A DNA stretch of 64,000 nt from Paraburkholderia sp. HP33-1 (GCF_021390595.1 NZ_JAJEJR010000002.1:1054001-1118000); one strand, 5' to 3'. Shown: positions 36,778-46,186, counted from the stretch's first letter. Numbers and translations are program-made. Notes: generated by a model from the sequence alone, not told the origin.

Positions 36778-38139
36778 GGTACCCCCGGGTTCGGTCCTTC
36801 AGGACTGCTCTGCGACTCATGGAAATTCAGGCGGCCAGTTGCCGCACTCCAGCCGTGACGCATTCACGGCAGCAGCGATCACGAACAAGGGATCCACCGA
36901 AAGCGCGCCGCGAAGCGCAACGCGGTGCATGGCGGACGGTTTCATGCAATGGCGGCGTACCGACGTTCATTGCTGAAACTGCCCGGCGACTTGATCCCCG
37001 AATCGTGAAAGCCAAATGAGCCGTGGCTGGTCTCGTTGATCTGATACAGACGCTCTGATTGGCGCATGGGCCTAACGATAAGCGAAAGCGCCTGAAAGCG
37101 CCATACAAAGAAAGATGGATCGAGAACGCATTTTGTGATTTTTGGATTTACATGGATCACTAATCAAATAGTGGTCAAGTCCGATTATGCGAGGCATCGC
37201 ACATTGCCTGGCATTTGCCTGGGCGTAAAGACGGGGCAAAACCAGACGAGGCGCGAGCGGCCATGTTTCATGTTTGCGACAGATTGGACAGCACGCGTCG
37301 AATGCGCTTTGCCGCACTGAGGGCCGCCTTTTCGAATTCGCGTAGCGGCAAAGCCGTGTGCGGCGGGCGTCGAGGCCGGTCGGCGGGCCGGCGAGCCGGG
37401 TTGGCGCGCGCGCTTGCCGGCGAGCGCGTGGCGAAATAGCGTGTCACAAACGAATCAATGCGCGTCAGGCCATAAATACAGCCGGCTTGGGCTGCTTCGA
37501 AACTCCGGCCGTTCTTTCGGTGGCCCAAAGCCTTGACGGGCTTCTTGTCGATTCGAACGGGTGTTGGCATAACCGTTGCAATAAGGACGGCACAGAAAAA
37601 CGTTTTGCCGCCTGGTCGACGGTACAGGGAAGAGCGGATTTAAAAAGACCGGCGGTAAAAAGGTCACTCGCAGGCACTTCGGGGAGCCATCAGGTGTTTG
37701 CGGGAGCGCGGCGGGGTCTTCTCGAGTACGTCAGAAAAACGGATGAGTGGCGGACCGGCATGCGGCCATTCAAAACGGGACGACAAAGGGCATCGACTTC
37801 GCCGTTTTTCCTTTTCGACTTTTTGTCCTGGCGACGCGAAAAGGATGGCGATAACGACAGGGGCAGCGCTGGCCCGGGACCAGCCGGCGCGACGAAGCGG
37901 GGAGAGCGGCCAAAGTCTCCACAGAGGGACGAATGTACGAGGTGGACCAGGCGCCGTGTCCGTGGGTTGGCACGGGCACGGTGACCTGGACCAGCGGCCG
38001 GGGAACTGCCGCGGAACGGCTTGACCCGGCGCAATCCTGATGCCGGCAACGAGTCCGCGCGGTAGCCTGCGTCGTCAATTGCGAACAGACGCTTTGAATA
38101 AAAACTCACGCATGACGCGCCACGCGCCGCAGAGCTGCC
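36778..38139. other. 1.36 kb intergenic region
   Basis: The longest gene-free stretch in the window, between the leftward sigma-54 activator and the rightward CpaE-like gene. Open frames of up to about 200 codons exist on both strands, but their composition is Arg-rich shadow-like and they have no domain, start signal or neighbours. AT-content rises at 37040-37220 and 37540-37650. A possible regulatory RNA or long leader cannot be excluded. An imperfect sigma-54-like sequence at 37968-37983 lacks the GC of the -12 element. Confidence 0.4.
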
Positions 38140-39339
38140 ATGATCGACATCTTTCTGATTGCCGCCAGCATTGAAAACGCGCAGTGCATCGTCGCTCGCC
38201 TCGAAGCGAGCGGCGTGCGTTACCGGTTGCGCACCGCGTTCGGTTCGCTCCGGCACCTGCCGATGCATGCGCGCATGGTGCGCAGCGCGGATCTGCTCAT
38301 CGTCGACGACGCCAATCTGAACGCCCTCGGGCTCGACGGCATCGAGGAAACGCTCGCCTGCGCGCCGACGCTCAATTGCATCCTGGTGACGCCGACGCCG
38401 TCCACCGCGCTGATCGGCGCGGCGCTGCGCGCCGGCGTGCGGCGCGTGCTGTCGTGGCCGCTCGATCGTCAGGCCGTTGGCGACGTGCTCGCGCAGATCG
38501 AAGTGCAGCGCCGCGGGCCTGGGCGGCGTGGTGCACGCGTGGTGGCATTGGCGTCGAGCAAGGGCGGCAGCGGAACGACGCTGATCGCGGTCAACCTCGC
38601 GTGGGCGCTCGCCGCGCAGCGTGAGCGGCGCGTGCTGCTGATCGACCTGAACCAGCAATTCGCCGACGCGAGCCTGCTGATGGCGAATCGCCCGCCGCCG
38701 ATGACGCTCGCCGATCTGTGCTCACGTAATGAGCGATTCGACGCGGCGCTGTTCGACGCGTGCACCATGCACGTGCGCGCAAACCTCGATCTGCTCGCCG
38801 GCGCCGGCGATCCGTTGAAGGCCGCCGAACTGCTGCCCGCGCAACTTGAACGCATTCTGACGCTCGTGCGCGAGCGCTACGACGCAGTGCTGATCGACGT
38901 CGGCCCGAGCCTGAATCCGTTGACGATCCGCGCGCTCGCTCATAGCGACGCGATCTGCATGGTCGTGCGGCAGAATCCGCTGTACCTGCATGGCGCGCGC
39001 CGCATGCTCGATATCTTTCGCGAACTGGGGCATCCGGCCAGCAAAGTGCGGGTCGTCGTCAACCAGTACGACAAGAACGCGCAGATCAATCTGCCGATGC
39101 TCGAACGCACGCTCGGCGCGAAGGTTGCGCATCAACTACCGCGCGACGATCAGCACGTCAACGACGCGCTCAGCCGCGGCGTGCCGCTCGTCACGTCCGC
39201 GCGCGACAGCGGGCTCGCACAAGGCATCGGCCTGCTCGCGAACATGCTGTGGCCGACGGGTGCAGAGCGCCACCGGAGGCTCGGCCGACGGTTCGCGATC
39301 GGGCCGAATCTGCCGCCGAAATTCAAGCCTGGAGTCTAG
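38140..39339 (+). CDS. CpaE/TadZ-like MinD-family ATPase
   Basis: 399 residues. Residues 1-125 form an atypical receiver domain. From about 133 there is a MinD/ParA-type ATPase with the deviant Walker A ASSKGGSGTT, switch I-like LLIDLNQQFADASLL and Walker B VLIDVGPS. CpaE/TadZ places the Flp/Tad pilus machine at a cell pole. No other tad/flp/cpa genes are in the window, so it is an orphan. The C-terminus is basic (RRLGRRFAIGPNLPP). Confidence 0.85.
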   Translation: MIDIFLIAASIENAQCIVARLEASGVRYRLRTAFGSLRHLPMHARMVRSADLLIVDDANLNALGLDGIEETLACAPTLNCILVTPTPSTALIGAALRAGVRRVLSWPLDRQAVGDVLAQIEVQRRGPGRRGARVVALASSKGGSGTTLIAVNLAWALAAQRERRVLLIDLNQQFADASLLMANRPPPMTLADLCSRNERFDAALFDACTMHVRANLDLLAGAGDPLKAAELLPAQLERILTLVRERYDAVLIDVGPSLNPLTIRALAHSDAICMVVRQNPLYLHGARRMLDIFRELGHPASKVRVVVNQYDKNAQINLPMLERTLGAKVAHQLPRDDQHVNDALSRGVPLVTSARDSGLAQGIGLLANMLWPTGAERHRRLGRRFAIGPNLPPKFKPGV

Positions 39340-39509
39340 GGTCTGTTTGCATAGGGAACGCACCTGCATTGCCTGATTTCGACGGCGAGCGCTATCGCGT
39401 GTACCGGAGTAAGGTGAAGTTCCGGGGGAGTCCCGGCAGGTTTGAGGTCGGACAGGCTTGCGCCGTCCGGCCACTCCAGCGAGAAAATCACGTGAGCGCA
39501 CAGCCGTCC

Positions 39510-40949
39510 ATGCAAAACGCGCAAGGTTTCAGCGACCTCGTGTCGATCCTGTCCAATCCGATTCTGAATACGGATTCGTACAAGGCATCACACTATCTGC
39601 AATATCCGCCCGATGCGACGGCGATGTTCTCGTACATCGAATCGCGCGGCGGACGTTACGAGCGCACGCTGTTCTTCGGCTTGCAGATGCTGCTGAAGGC
39701 GTACCTGTGCCGGCCCGTCACCGGCGCGATGATCGATCAGGCCCGCGCCTTCTTCGGCGCGCACGGCGAGCCGTTCAACGAAGCGGGCTGGCGCTATGTC
39801 GTCCAGCAATACGGCGGCTATCTGCCGGTGCGGATTCGCGCGGTACCCGAAGGCTCGGTCGTGCCGACGCACAACGTGCTCCTCACCGTCGAATGCGACG
39901 ATCCCCACGTGTTCTGGCTCGCGTCTTATCTGGAGACGATGCTGATGCGGGTCTGGTATCCGATCACAGTTGCGACGCAAAGCTGGCATTTGCGCCAGAC
40001 GATCCGCGCGTCCCTGCTCAAGAGCAGCGACGATCTCTCGCAACTGCCGTTCAAGCTGCACGATTTCGGCGCACGCGGCGTGTCGAGCGCGGAGTCGGCG
40101 GCGATCGGGGGCGCGGCGCATCTTGTCAGCTTCATGGGCTCGGATACGGTGCTCGGCGTGGTCGCGGCGAATCACTACTACCACGACAGCATGGCCGCGT
40201 TCTCGGTGCCGGCGGCCGAGCACAGCACGATCACGTCGTGGGGCCGCGAGCGCGAAGTCGACGCGTATCGCAACATGATCGCGCGCTTCGGCAAGCCGGG
40301 CGCGATCGTTTCGGTGGTGTCCGACTCCTACGACCTGTTCGCCGCACTCGACGCATGGGGCACCGAGCTGAAGCAGGCCGTGCTCGATTCCGGCGGCATG
40401 CTCGTGATTCGCCCAGATTCGGGCGATCCATGCACGATCGTGCTGCATACGCTGCGCGCGCTGGAGGCGTCGTTCGGAACGCAGACGAATAGCAAGGGGC
40501 GGCGCGTGCTCAATCACGTGCGCGTGATTCAGGGCGACGGCGTGAACCCGGATTCGATCGTCGCGATTCTCGCCGCGATGGACGAGGCCGGCTTCGCCGC
40601 CGACAACATCGTGTTCGGCATGGGCGGCGCGCTGTTGCAGCAGATCAACCGCGATACGCAGCGCTTCGCGATGAAATGCTCGGCGATCCGGCTGGGCGAC
40701 ACGTGGCACGATGTGTCGAAGGATCCGGTCACGGATCACGGCAAGCGCTCGATGAAAGGCCGGCTCACGCTGCTGCGCCATCGCCGCACCGGCGAGTACC
40801 GGACGGTCACGTTGCCGATCATGTGGGACGAGCGAACGGTGGCGGGCGGGTGGGACGAAGTGCTCGCGACGGTGTTCGATGCGGGCCGCTTGCTGGTCGA
40901 TACGTCGCTGGCCGAGATTCGAAGCCGCGCGTATGCGAACGAGGTCTGA
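39510..40949 (+). CDS. Nicotinamide/nicotinate phosphoribosyltransferase, NAMPT-like
   Basis: 479 residues from the ATG at 39510; an in-frame GTG at 39492 is a possible alternative start. The sequence NPILNTDSYKASHYLQYPP opens the NAPRTase/NAMPT fold. HDFGARGVSSAESAAIGG, MGSDTVLGV and VIRPDSGDP contribute to the PRPP and nicotinamide sites. The enzyme makes NMN from nicotinamide and PRPP in NAD salvage (NadV type). NifQ starts 27 bp downstream, so read-through is likely, but no functional link is evident. Confidence 0.9.
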   Translation: MQNAQGFSDLVSILSNPILNTDSYKASHYLQYPPDATAMFSYIESRGGRYERTLFFGLQMLLKAYLCRPVTGAMIDQARAFFGAHGEPFNEAGWRYVVQQYGGYLPVRIRAVPEGSVVPTHNVLLTVECDDPHVFWLASYLETMLMRVWYPITVATQSWHLRQTIRASLLKSSDDLSQLPFKLHDFGARGVSSAESAAIGGAAHLVSFMGSDTVLGVVAANHYYHDSMAAFSVPAAEHSTITSWGREREVDAYRNMIARFGKPGAIVSVVSDSYDLFAALDAWGTELKQAVLDSGGMLVIRPDSGDPCTIVLHTLRALEASFGTQTNSKGRRVLNHVRVIQGDGVNPDSIVAILAAMDEAGFAADNIVFGMGGALLQQINRDTQRFAMKCSAIRLGDTWHDVSKDPVTDHGKRSMKGRLTLLRHRRTGEYRTVTLPIMWDERTVAGGWDEVLATVFDAGRLLVDTSLAEIRSRAYANEV

Positions 40950-40976
40950 CTCACTTTTCCTTGCGCGGATATAGCA

Positions 40977-41534
40977 ATGTCCGACGATCCGCTGATGGCC
41001 GACTGCATGCGCGCGTGGCTAGGCGTGGCCACCGAACCCGACTGCGCTGACACGCGCCTGTTCGCCAAACTGATCGCCGCGCGCGACGCTCGCCACGAAC
41101 TCGCGTTGCTGGGACTGCGAGCGCAGGCATGGCACGGGCTGCTCGCGCGGCACTTCACGCGCGCGAGCATGCCGGTGTTGGCGCTTGGGGTGATCCCCAG
41201 CGAACACGCGAGCTTCGTTCAGGCACTGCACGCGCTGCTCGTCGCGAACACCAGCGGCGCGGTCCATCCCGGCGATGCCGATTGCCTCGCGACGATCATC
41301 GCCCATGCGTGTCTGCGCCCCGATCATCTATGGCGCGACCTCGGTCTCGCGGGCCGCGATGAAGTGACGTGGATGCTCACGCGCTATTTTCCGGTGCTGG
41401 TCGCGCGCAACCTCGATAACTTGCGCTGGAAGAAATTCCTCGCCGCGCAATGCGCGCTCTCGTTGGGTTTGCAACCGGGGCCCGCGCCAGGTTGCCCAGG
41501 CTGCGAAGACTACGGGTATTGCTTTGCGCGCTAG
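40977..41534 (+). CDS. nifQ: NifQ-family molybdenum protein
   Basis: 185 residues. It matches NifQ over its length: central HACLRPDHLWRDLGLAGRDE and the C-terminal block NLRWKKFLAAQCA followed by GCPGCEDYGYC. Cysteines 159, 173, 176 and 182 are the likely iron-sulfur ligands; the first is further away than in the pattern I recall for NifQ (C-x4-C-x2-C-x5-C). NifQ hands molybdenum to the nitrogenase cofactor pathway. No other nif genes are here, but a ModE-type regulator follows 55 bp later, supporting a molybdenum role. A half Mo-box (ATATAGCA, 40969-40976) abuts the start. Confidence 0.85.
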   Translation: MSDDPLMADCMRAWLGVATEPDCADTRLFAKLIAARDARHELALLGLRAQAWHGLLARHFTRASMPVLALGVIPSEHASFVQALHALLVANTSGAVHPGDADCLATIIAHACLRPDHLWRDLGLAGRDEVTWMLTRYFPVLVARNLDNLRWKKFLAAQCALSLGLQPGPAPGCPGCEDYGYCFAR

Positions 41535-41589
41535 CGTTGAGGCGCGCGCCCAAGTGGCGGCGCGAAACGGTTCGTGTATGCTTGCGCGC

Positions 41590-41997
41590 ATGGCCGACAC
41601 CGCAAAACCCGCGAAAACCAGCGCCGCTGCGGCGACGAAGTCCACGAGGACGCGTCCCGAAGTGCGCTTCAGAATGCGCATCCGTAACGGCGATGCGGTT
41701 GCGCTCGGACCGGGCAAGGTCGATCTGCTCGAAGCGGTGCGCGAATACGGTTCGATCTCGGCGGCGGCGCGCAGTCTCAACATGTCATACCGGCGCGCGT
41801 GGCTATTGATCGACGAGCTGAACAGCTCGCTGAAGTCGCCGGCCACGCGTTCGGAGCAGGGCGGTCAGAGCGGCGGCGGCTGCACGCTGACGCCGGTCGG
41901 CGAAACCATCATCCGCCTGTATCGCGACGTCGAGGAAGAGGCGCGGCGAAGCTGCGCAAAGCAGATCGCCGAGCTGATGAAACTGATCCGCTCGTGA
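41590..41997 (+). CDS. ModE-type HTH protein lacking the molybdate-binding domain
   Basis: 135 residues from the ATG at 41590 (41578 is possible). After a Lys/Ala-rich N-terminal tail comes the ModE winged helix: VRFRMRIRNGDAVALGPGK, AVREYGSISAAARSLNMSY and RRAWLLIDELN. E. coli ModE is about 260 aa with two C-terminal Mop/TOBE domains that bind molybdate; these are absent. It lies behind nifQ and ahead of the convergent DUF2325 gene, whose upstream region has two Mo-box-like palindromes. Confidence 0.88.
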   Translation: MADTAKPAKTSAAAATKSTRTRPEVRFRMRIRNGDAVALGPGKVDLLEAVREYGSISAAARSLNMSYRRAWLLIDELNSSLKSPATRSEQGGQSGGGCTLTPVGETIIRLYRDVEEEARRSCAKQIAELMKLIRS

Positions 41998-42043
41998 GGG
42001 ACCAGTGTTCGCGGCTACGTTCGTGCCGGGGCGATCGTCGCGC

Positions 42044-43390
42044 TCAGCCGTGCCGCAAACAGAACGCCGAAGGCGGCGGATTGCCCAACTGCGCGACGTG
42101 CTCCGGATGCAGTCGCGCGATCAACTCGACGAAGCTCGCAACGCTCGCCGTACGCAGCGGGTGATAGTCGATCCCGTGACGCTCGCAGATCCGCTTGAGC
42201 GTATTCATCGAATCGTGATCGACGCAATCGACCGGAAACACGACGAAATCCGCGCCCGGCAGCGCGGAGGCCAACAGCCCCTTACGATCCTCGACGCCGC
42301 CGTCATGCACGACCAGTTCGCCGCCTGCCGCGTCGACGATCCGCTTGAGCGCGGCATTCGAGCCGGGCCGCCCGCCCACATAGACGATCCGTTTGCCCTG
42401 CACGCCGACCAGGCTCGCGCGGCGCGGACCGGTGCCGTTCGAGGCATCGGCGGCGTCGACGGTCGCCCGTTCGAGCGCATCGCATTCGCTCTGCACGAGC
42501 TTGAGGAGCGCGAGCGCGTGATCGCGGCTGTGACGTAGCGCTGTAGCCGCGTCCTGGATCTGCTCTATGCGTTGCTCGGCCGCCTCGCGTCGGCTCGTGT
42601 GCAGCGCCACGCGCTGATCGGCAATCGCAAGCCACTCGCGCAGTTGTTGCACCTCGGCTTCGAGACCGGTTGCATCGGCGGGAGACGGGTTTGACTGAAG
42701 TCGCGCGGTCTGTTCGTTGAGCGCCGCGACCGACGCATCGCGCTCGATGCCCAGTTGTTGCAAGCGGCTCTGCTGCCGCTCGATTTTCTCCTTCAGTGCG
42801 GCGTTTTCTTCCTCCAGCGCAACCAGCCTGCGAATGTCCGCGCGATTGGCCGCGCCGACCAGATGAGACAGCATGTGCAAATCGCCGAACGCTTTCTGAC
42901 GGACCGGTATCGTCGCGAGCGGGTGCGTCATCAGCGCCCAGTAAGCGGGTGGGATGTCGCCGCTTTCGAGCGCCTCGTTCCAGAGGCTCAGCAGTTCGAG
43001 GTCGTCGGCGGCTTTGTCGAAGCGGCGGATTGCCACCGCGTAGCGTTCGTCGAGCAGCTTGTGCAGCGCCTTCGCGCCCGGCCCGCCTGCGATCGCGAGT
43101 TCGACCGCGGTGTGGTGGATCTCGAGATCGCTCGCGTCGCGGCGATCGAGGTCGGCAAATTTCGGCACCAGCTTGCGCAATTCGTGCGTGCTCAGACAGG
43201 TTCCGATGATCGAGCAGTGCAGATGACTGTCGAGTTCGGACAGACGCGCGCGTCGCCTGACGTTCGTCGGCGTCGCGTCGGCGGGCGCGCAGCATGCGTC
43301 GTGGGGCGAGTCGATGCCGGTGCTCGCAAGCGCGTCGCCGGATAGCTTCAGGCGCGAGGGCTGTGCCAGAGGAAACGGGGGCGTGGGCAT
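42044..43390 (-). CDS. DUF2325 protein with coiled coil
   Basis: 448 residues. Residues about 50-75 hold a conserved Cys/His segment (HLHCSIIGTCLSTHELRKL). A helical domain follows, then a coiled coil about 195-320 rich in Glu/Gln/Arg. The C-terminal DUF2325 domain (about 345-440) contains RIVYVGGRPGSNAALKRIV and VFPVDCVDHDSM. DUF2325 genes are often found near nitrogen-fixation or molybdenum genes; their function is unknown. Two Mo-box-like palindromes lie 45 and 175 bp upstream, so the gene is probably controlled by ModE and molybdate. Confidence 0.85.
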   Translation of the reverse strand: MPTPPFPLAQPSRLKLSGDALASTGIDSPHDACCAPADATPTNVRRRARLSELDSHLHCSIIGTCLSTHELRKLVPKFADLDRRDASDLEIHHTAVELAIAGGPGAKALHKLLDERYAVAIRRFDKAADDLELLSLWNEALESGDIPPAYWALMTHPLATIPVRQKAFGDLHMLSHLVGAANRADIRRLVALEEENAALKEKIERQQSRLQQLGIERDASVAALNEQTARLQSNPSPADATGLEAEVQQLREWLAIADQRVALHTSRREAAEQRIEQIQDAATALRHSRDHALALLKLVQSECDALERATVDAADASNGTGPRRASLVGVQGKRIVYVGGRPGSNAALKRIVDAAGGELVVHDGGVEDRKGLLASALPGADFVVFPVDCVDHDSMNTLKRICERHGIDYHPLRTASVASFVELIARLHPEHVAQLGNPPPSAFCLRHG

Positions 43391-43434
43391 GAAGGTCTCG
43401 AATCGGGTTCGTGTCTGTCGTGCCGTGCACGTCG

Positions 43435-43458
43435 CGATATATTCAATTGGATATAGCG
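43435..43458. promoter_or_regulatory. ModE box-like palindrome 1
   Basis: CGATATAT, 8 bp, then ATATAGCG (43435-43442 and 43451-43458). The half-sites match the ModE operator pattern CGNTATAT...ATATANCG. The site lies 45 bp upstream of the DUF2325 start codon. Confidence 0.75.
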
Positions 43459-43564
43459 CCGCGCAAAAAAATGGCCGTTGGCGAGGCGCGGTTCCGGGAT
43501 CGTCCGACCAAGTCGCGACGATCGTCGATGTCGTTGAACTTTGCCGCTCGACGGCAGGACCTAC

Positions 43565-43588
43565 CGTAATATCTCGCAGGATATAACG
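43565..43588. promoter_or_regulatory. ModE box-like palindrome 2
   Basis: CGTAATAT, 8 bp, then ATATAACG (43565-43572 and 43581-43588). It has the same 8-8-8 geometry as box 1, with one left-arm mismatch to the ModE pattern. It is 153 bp before the SnoaL-like gene and 175 bp before the DUF2325 gene. The rest of 43391-43740 shows nothing else. Confidence 0.7.
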
Positions 43589-43740
43589 AAAGAAGAGCCC
43601 TGTGTTGGCGCAGAACCTGACGACCGTTCGCTTTCACCGACGTCGATCACCGCGCCGGCCCCCCATTCACGCCGTTTTCCGCTATCGTGTGCGCCATGCC
43701 CGCCGCCTGCCGCGCTCTTGCAATACACCACACGACATCA

Positions 43741-44220
43741 ATGAGCCATCCCAACACCGAGCTGATCGAACGTTTCTACACCGCCTTCCAGCAGCGCGAC
43801 GCCGAGACCATGGTCGCCTGTTACGCCGACGACGTCGTCTTTAGCGACCCCGCCTTCGGGGAACTGGTCGGCGACGAAGTGCGCGACATGTGGCGCATGC
43901 TCGTCAAGCACGCGCAGGACTTCACGTTGACCTTCAGCGACATCGAGGCGGACGACCGCACCGGCCGCGCGCAGTGGGTGGCGCGCTACCGTTTCGTCCA
44001 GACGGGGCGCGACGTCGTGAACCGGATCGACGCGCGCTTCGTGTTCCGTGACGGGCTGATCGTCGAACATCGCGACCGCTTCGATCTGTGGCTGTGGATG
44101 AGACAGGCGATGGGCGTGCGCGGCACGCTGTTCGGCTGGTCGCCGTTCGTGCAGCGAATGCTCAGGCAGCAGGCGCGCCGGGGACTGCTGCACTATCGCG
44201 GGCAGTTGAAGCGCGAGTAG
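43741..44220 (+). CDS. SnoaL-like / NTF2-fold protein
   Basis: 159 residues from the ATG at 43741. The family opening is NTELIERFYTAFQQRDAETM followed by YADDVVFSDPAFG, and the later strand RIDARFVFRDGLIVEHRDRFD is typical of SnoaL_2. These small cone-shaped proteins include isomerases, cyclases and many proteins of unknown function. It is divergent from the DUF2325 gene, with a ModE-box-like site between them. Confidence 0.8.
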   Translation: MSHPNTELIERFYTAFQQRDAETMVACYADDVVFSDPAFGELVGDEVRDMWRMLVKHAQDFTLTFSDIEADDRTGRAQWVARYRFVQTGRDVVNRIDARFVFRDGLIVEHRDRFDLWLWMRQAMGVRGTLFGWSPFVQRMLRQQARRGLLHYRGQLKRE

Positions 44221-44273
44221 GCGCGTGCGGGCCCATCACGGCACACCCGCGATAGCCGGCTTTGGATGCGTGT

Positions 44274-44711
44274 TTATGGGTTGGTCTTGTAAACATCCGG
44301 CCGGTGCAGCTCCATATACCGCTCCGGGTTCTCGAGCGAGTTGAACCCTTGCGGCGCATACACGTGATGCGCGTCGGTCGTGACCAGCACGATCCTGCGC
44401 AGCGTGGCGAGCGACGGGCTCGCAAAGATATGTTTCAGCAACGCCGACGCATGGCCCTGGCCGCGATGCGCGGGCAGCACGAACACGTCGCACAGGTAGG
44501 CAAAGGTCGCCTCGTCGGTGACGAGGCGCGCGAACGCGATCTGCTTGCCGCCGACAAAGCCGCCGAAGCAGAGCGAACCGGCGACGGCGCGCTCGAAGGT
44601 CGCGCGCGGCATGCCTTTCGCCCACGGCGTTTCCTGCGACAGGAACGTGTAGACCATGTCGAGGTCGAGATCGTCGTTGCGGCTGGAAATCGTCAGTTCG
44701 CTGGCTTGCAC
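44274..44711 (-). CDS. GNAT-family N-acetyltransferase
   Basis: 145 residues. The acetyl-CoA loop motif is LCDVFVLPAHRGQGHASALL, with the beta-bulge strand IAFARLVTDEATFAYL before it and YAPQGFNSL near the end. It resembles small GNATs of the YjdJ/ArgA-like group acting on amino groups of unknown compounds. The MFS gene lies 35 bp upstream in the same direction, so they may form an operon. Confidence 0.88.
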   Translation of the reverse strand: MQASELTISSRNDDLDLDMVYTFLSQETPWAKGMPRATFERAVAGSLCFGGFVGGKQIAFARLVTDEATFAYLCDVFVLPAHRGQGHASALLKHIFASPSLATLRRIVLVTTDAHHVYAPQGFNSLENPERYMELHRPDVYKTNP

Positions 44712-44746
44712 GGCGCGTCTCCTTTGGGTCGCGTAGGGCGTTTCCC

Positions 44747-46186
44747 TTAGCCCTTCGCCGTATTCTCGGCGCCGCGCGACCCCCCGCCGATGCTATGTCC
44801 GGCATTGCGCGCGAGCCCCATATAGCCGAGCACGGACAGCAGCGTCAGCACGCCGGCGAACAGGAACGCGAGGCGGAAGTCGTCGAGCGTGAACACGTGG
44901 CCGCTCGTCTCGCCGTTGAACAATGCCGCGACGCGCAGCGACACCGCGCCGTACGCGATGCCGAGACCGATCGTCATTTGCATGGCTGCGCTCCACAGCG
45001 TGCTCGCCGCGCTCATCTGCGGCTGCGGGATGTCGGCGTAGGCGAGGGTCGCGAGCGTCGAAAACTGCATCGAGCGCGTGACGCCGTACACGAACACGAC
45101 GATCAGCACGACCGCGAGCGGGACGTCCGGCGCCAGCAGTCCGCACGCGATGATGAAAATGCCGGCCGCGGCCACGTTGACGATCGACACCATCCGGAAG
45201 CCGTAGCGCTGCAGGATCTGCGTGGTCAGCGCCTTCATGCCGAGGTTGCCGACCGCGCTCGCGAGCAGCAGCAGACCCGAGCGGAACGCCGACAGACCAA
45301 AGCCGATCTGGAACAGCAGCGGCATCAGATAGGGCACCGCGCCGATGCCGATGCGCGTGAACGACCCGGTAATGACCGTCACCGAGAACGTGGGCACCTT
45401 CAGCGTCGAGACGTCGACGAGCGGATGCGGATGGCGCTTCGCGTGCAGGAACGCGATCGCGCCGACCAGCAGACCTCCCGCCACGACTGCGATCGCGAGC
45501 CACGGATTCGCGGCCGGCTGGCTCGCGAGTTCCGCGCCGTACAGGATCGCGGTCAGCGCGACGCCGCTCAGCAGCAGGCCGACGACGTCGAGCGGCTTGC
45601 GTTCGGTACCGCGCAGGTTCGGCACGATGGCGAGCGCGACGGCGATTGCCGCGAGGCCGAACGGCACGTTCAGCAGGAAAATCCAGCGCCACGACGCGTA
45701 CGTCGTGATGAAGCCGCCGATCGGCGGGCCGACCACCGGCGCGGCGATGGCGGGCCATGTAATCGTCGAGATCGCCTGCATCAGGCGGGCTTTCTCGGTG
45801 CTGCGGACCACGATCAGGCGGCCGACCGGCACCATCATCGCGCCGCCGATGCCTTGGAGCAGCCGCGCGGCCGTGAATTCGGGCACGTTCTGCGACAGCC
45901 CGCACAGCACCGACGCGACCGTGAACACGCCGATCGCGCTGACGAACACGGTCCGCGCGCCGCAGCGGTCGGCGACCCAGCCGCTCGCCGGGATGAAGAT
46001 CGCGAGCGCCAGCATGTAGGCGGTCATGCCGAGGCTGAGGCTGTTCGGGCCGACGCCGAACGAGTGCGCCATCTGCGGCAGCGCGGTGGCGATCACCGTG
46101 GTGTCGAGGTACTCCATGAAGAAGGTGGCCGCGACGATGTAAGGCAGCCAGCCGACGTGCGCGTTGCGGGTAGCTCTGCTGCTCAT
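44747..46186 (-). CDS. MFS drug exporter, DHA2 (EmrB/QacA) type
   Basis: 479 residues, mostly membrane segments, consistent with a 14-helix DHA2 member. Motif A-like GWVADRCGARTVF after helix 2 and motif C-like GPPIGGFITTYASWRWIF are visible, and the first helix carries FMEYLDTTVIATALP, typical of the EmrB/QacA group. It exports toxic organic compounds using the proton gradient. There is no EmrA-type membrane-fusion gene beside it, and a GNAT gene is directly downstream. Confidence 0.9.
   Translation of the reverse strand: MSSRATRNAHVGWLPYIVAATFFMEYLDTTVIATALPQMAHSFGVGPNSLSLGMTAYMLALAIFIPASGWVADRCGARTVFVSAIGVFTVASVLCGLSQNVPEFTAARLLQGIGGAMMVPVGRLIVVRSTEKARLMQAISTITWPAIAAPVVGPPIGGFITTYASWRWIFLLNVPFGLAAIAVALAIVPNLRGTERKPLDVVGLLLSGVALTAILYGAELASQPAANPWLAIAVVAGGLLVGAIAFLHAKRHPHPLVDVSTLKVPTFSVTVITGSFTRIGIGAVPYLMPLLFQIGFGLSAFRSGLLLLASAVGNLGMKALTTQILQRYGFRMVSIVNVAAAGIFIIACGLLAPDVPLAVVLIVVFVYGVTRSMQFSTLATLAYADIPQPQMSAASTLWSAAMQMTIGLGIAYGAVSLRVAALFNGETSGHVFTLDDFRLAFLFAGVLTLLSVLGYMGLARNAGHSIGGGSRGAENTAKG

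Noticed and set aside
37968..37983. Sigma-54-like sequence TGGCACGGGCACGGTG
   Set aside because: The -12 block lacks the required GC, and the downstream gene start is more than 150 bp away.
37690..38658. 322-codon minus-strand frame reaching into the CpaE-like gene
   Set aside because: It overlaps a well-supported gene antisense and shows no recognisable motif.
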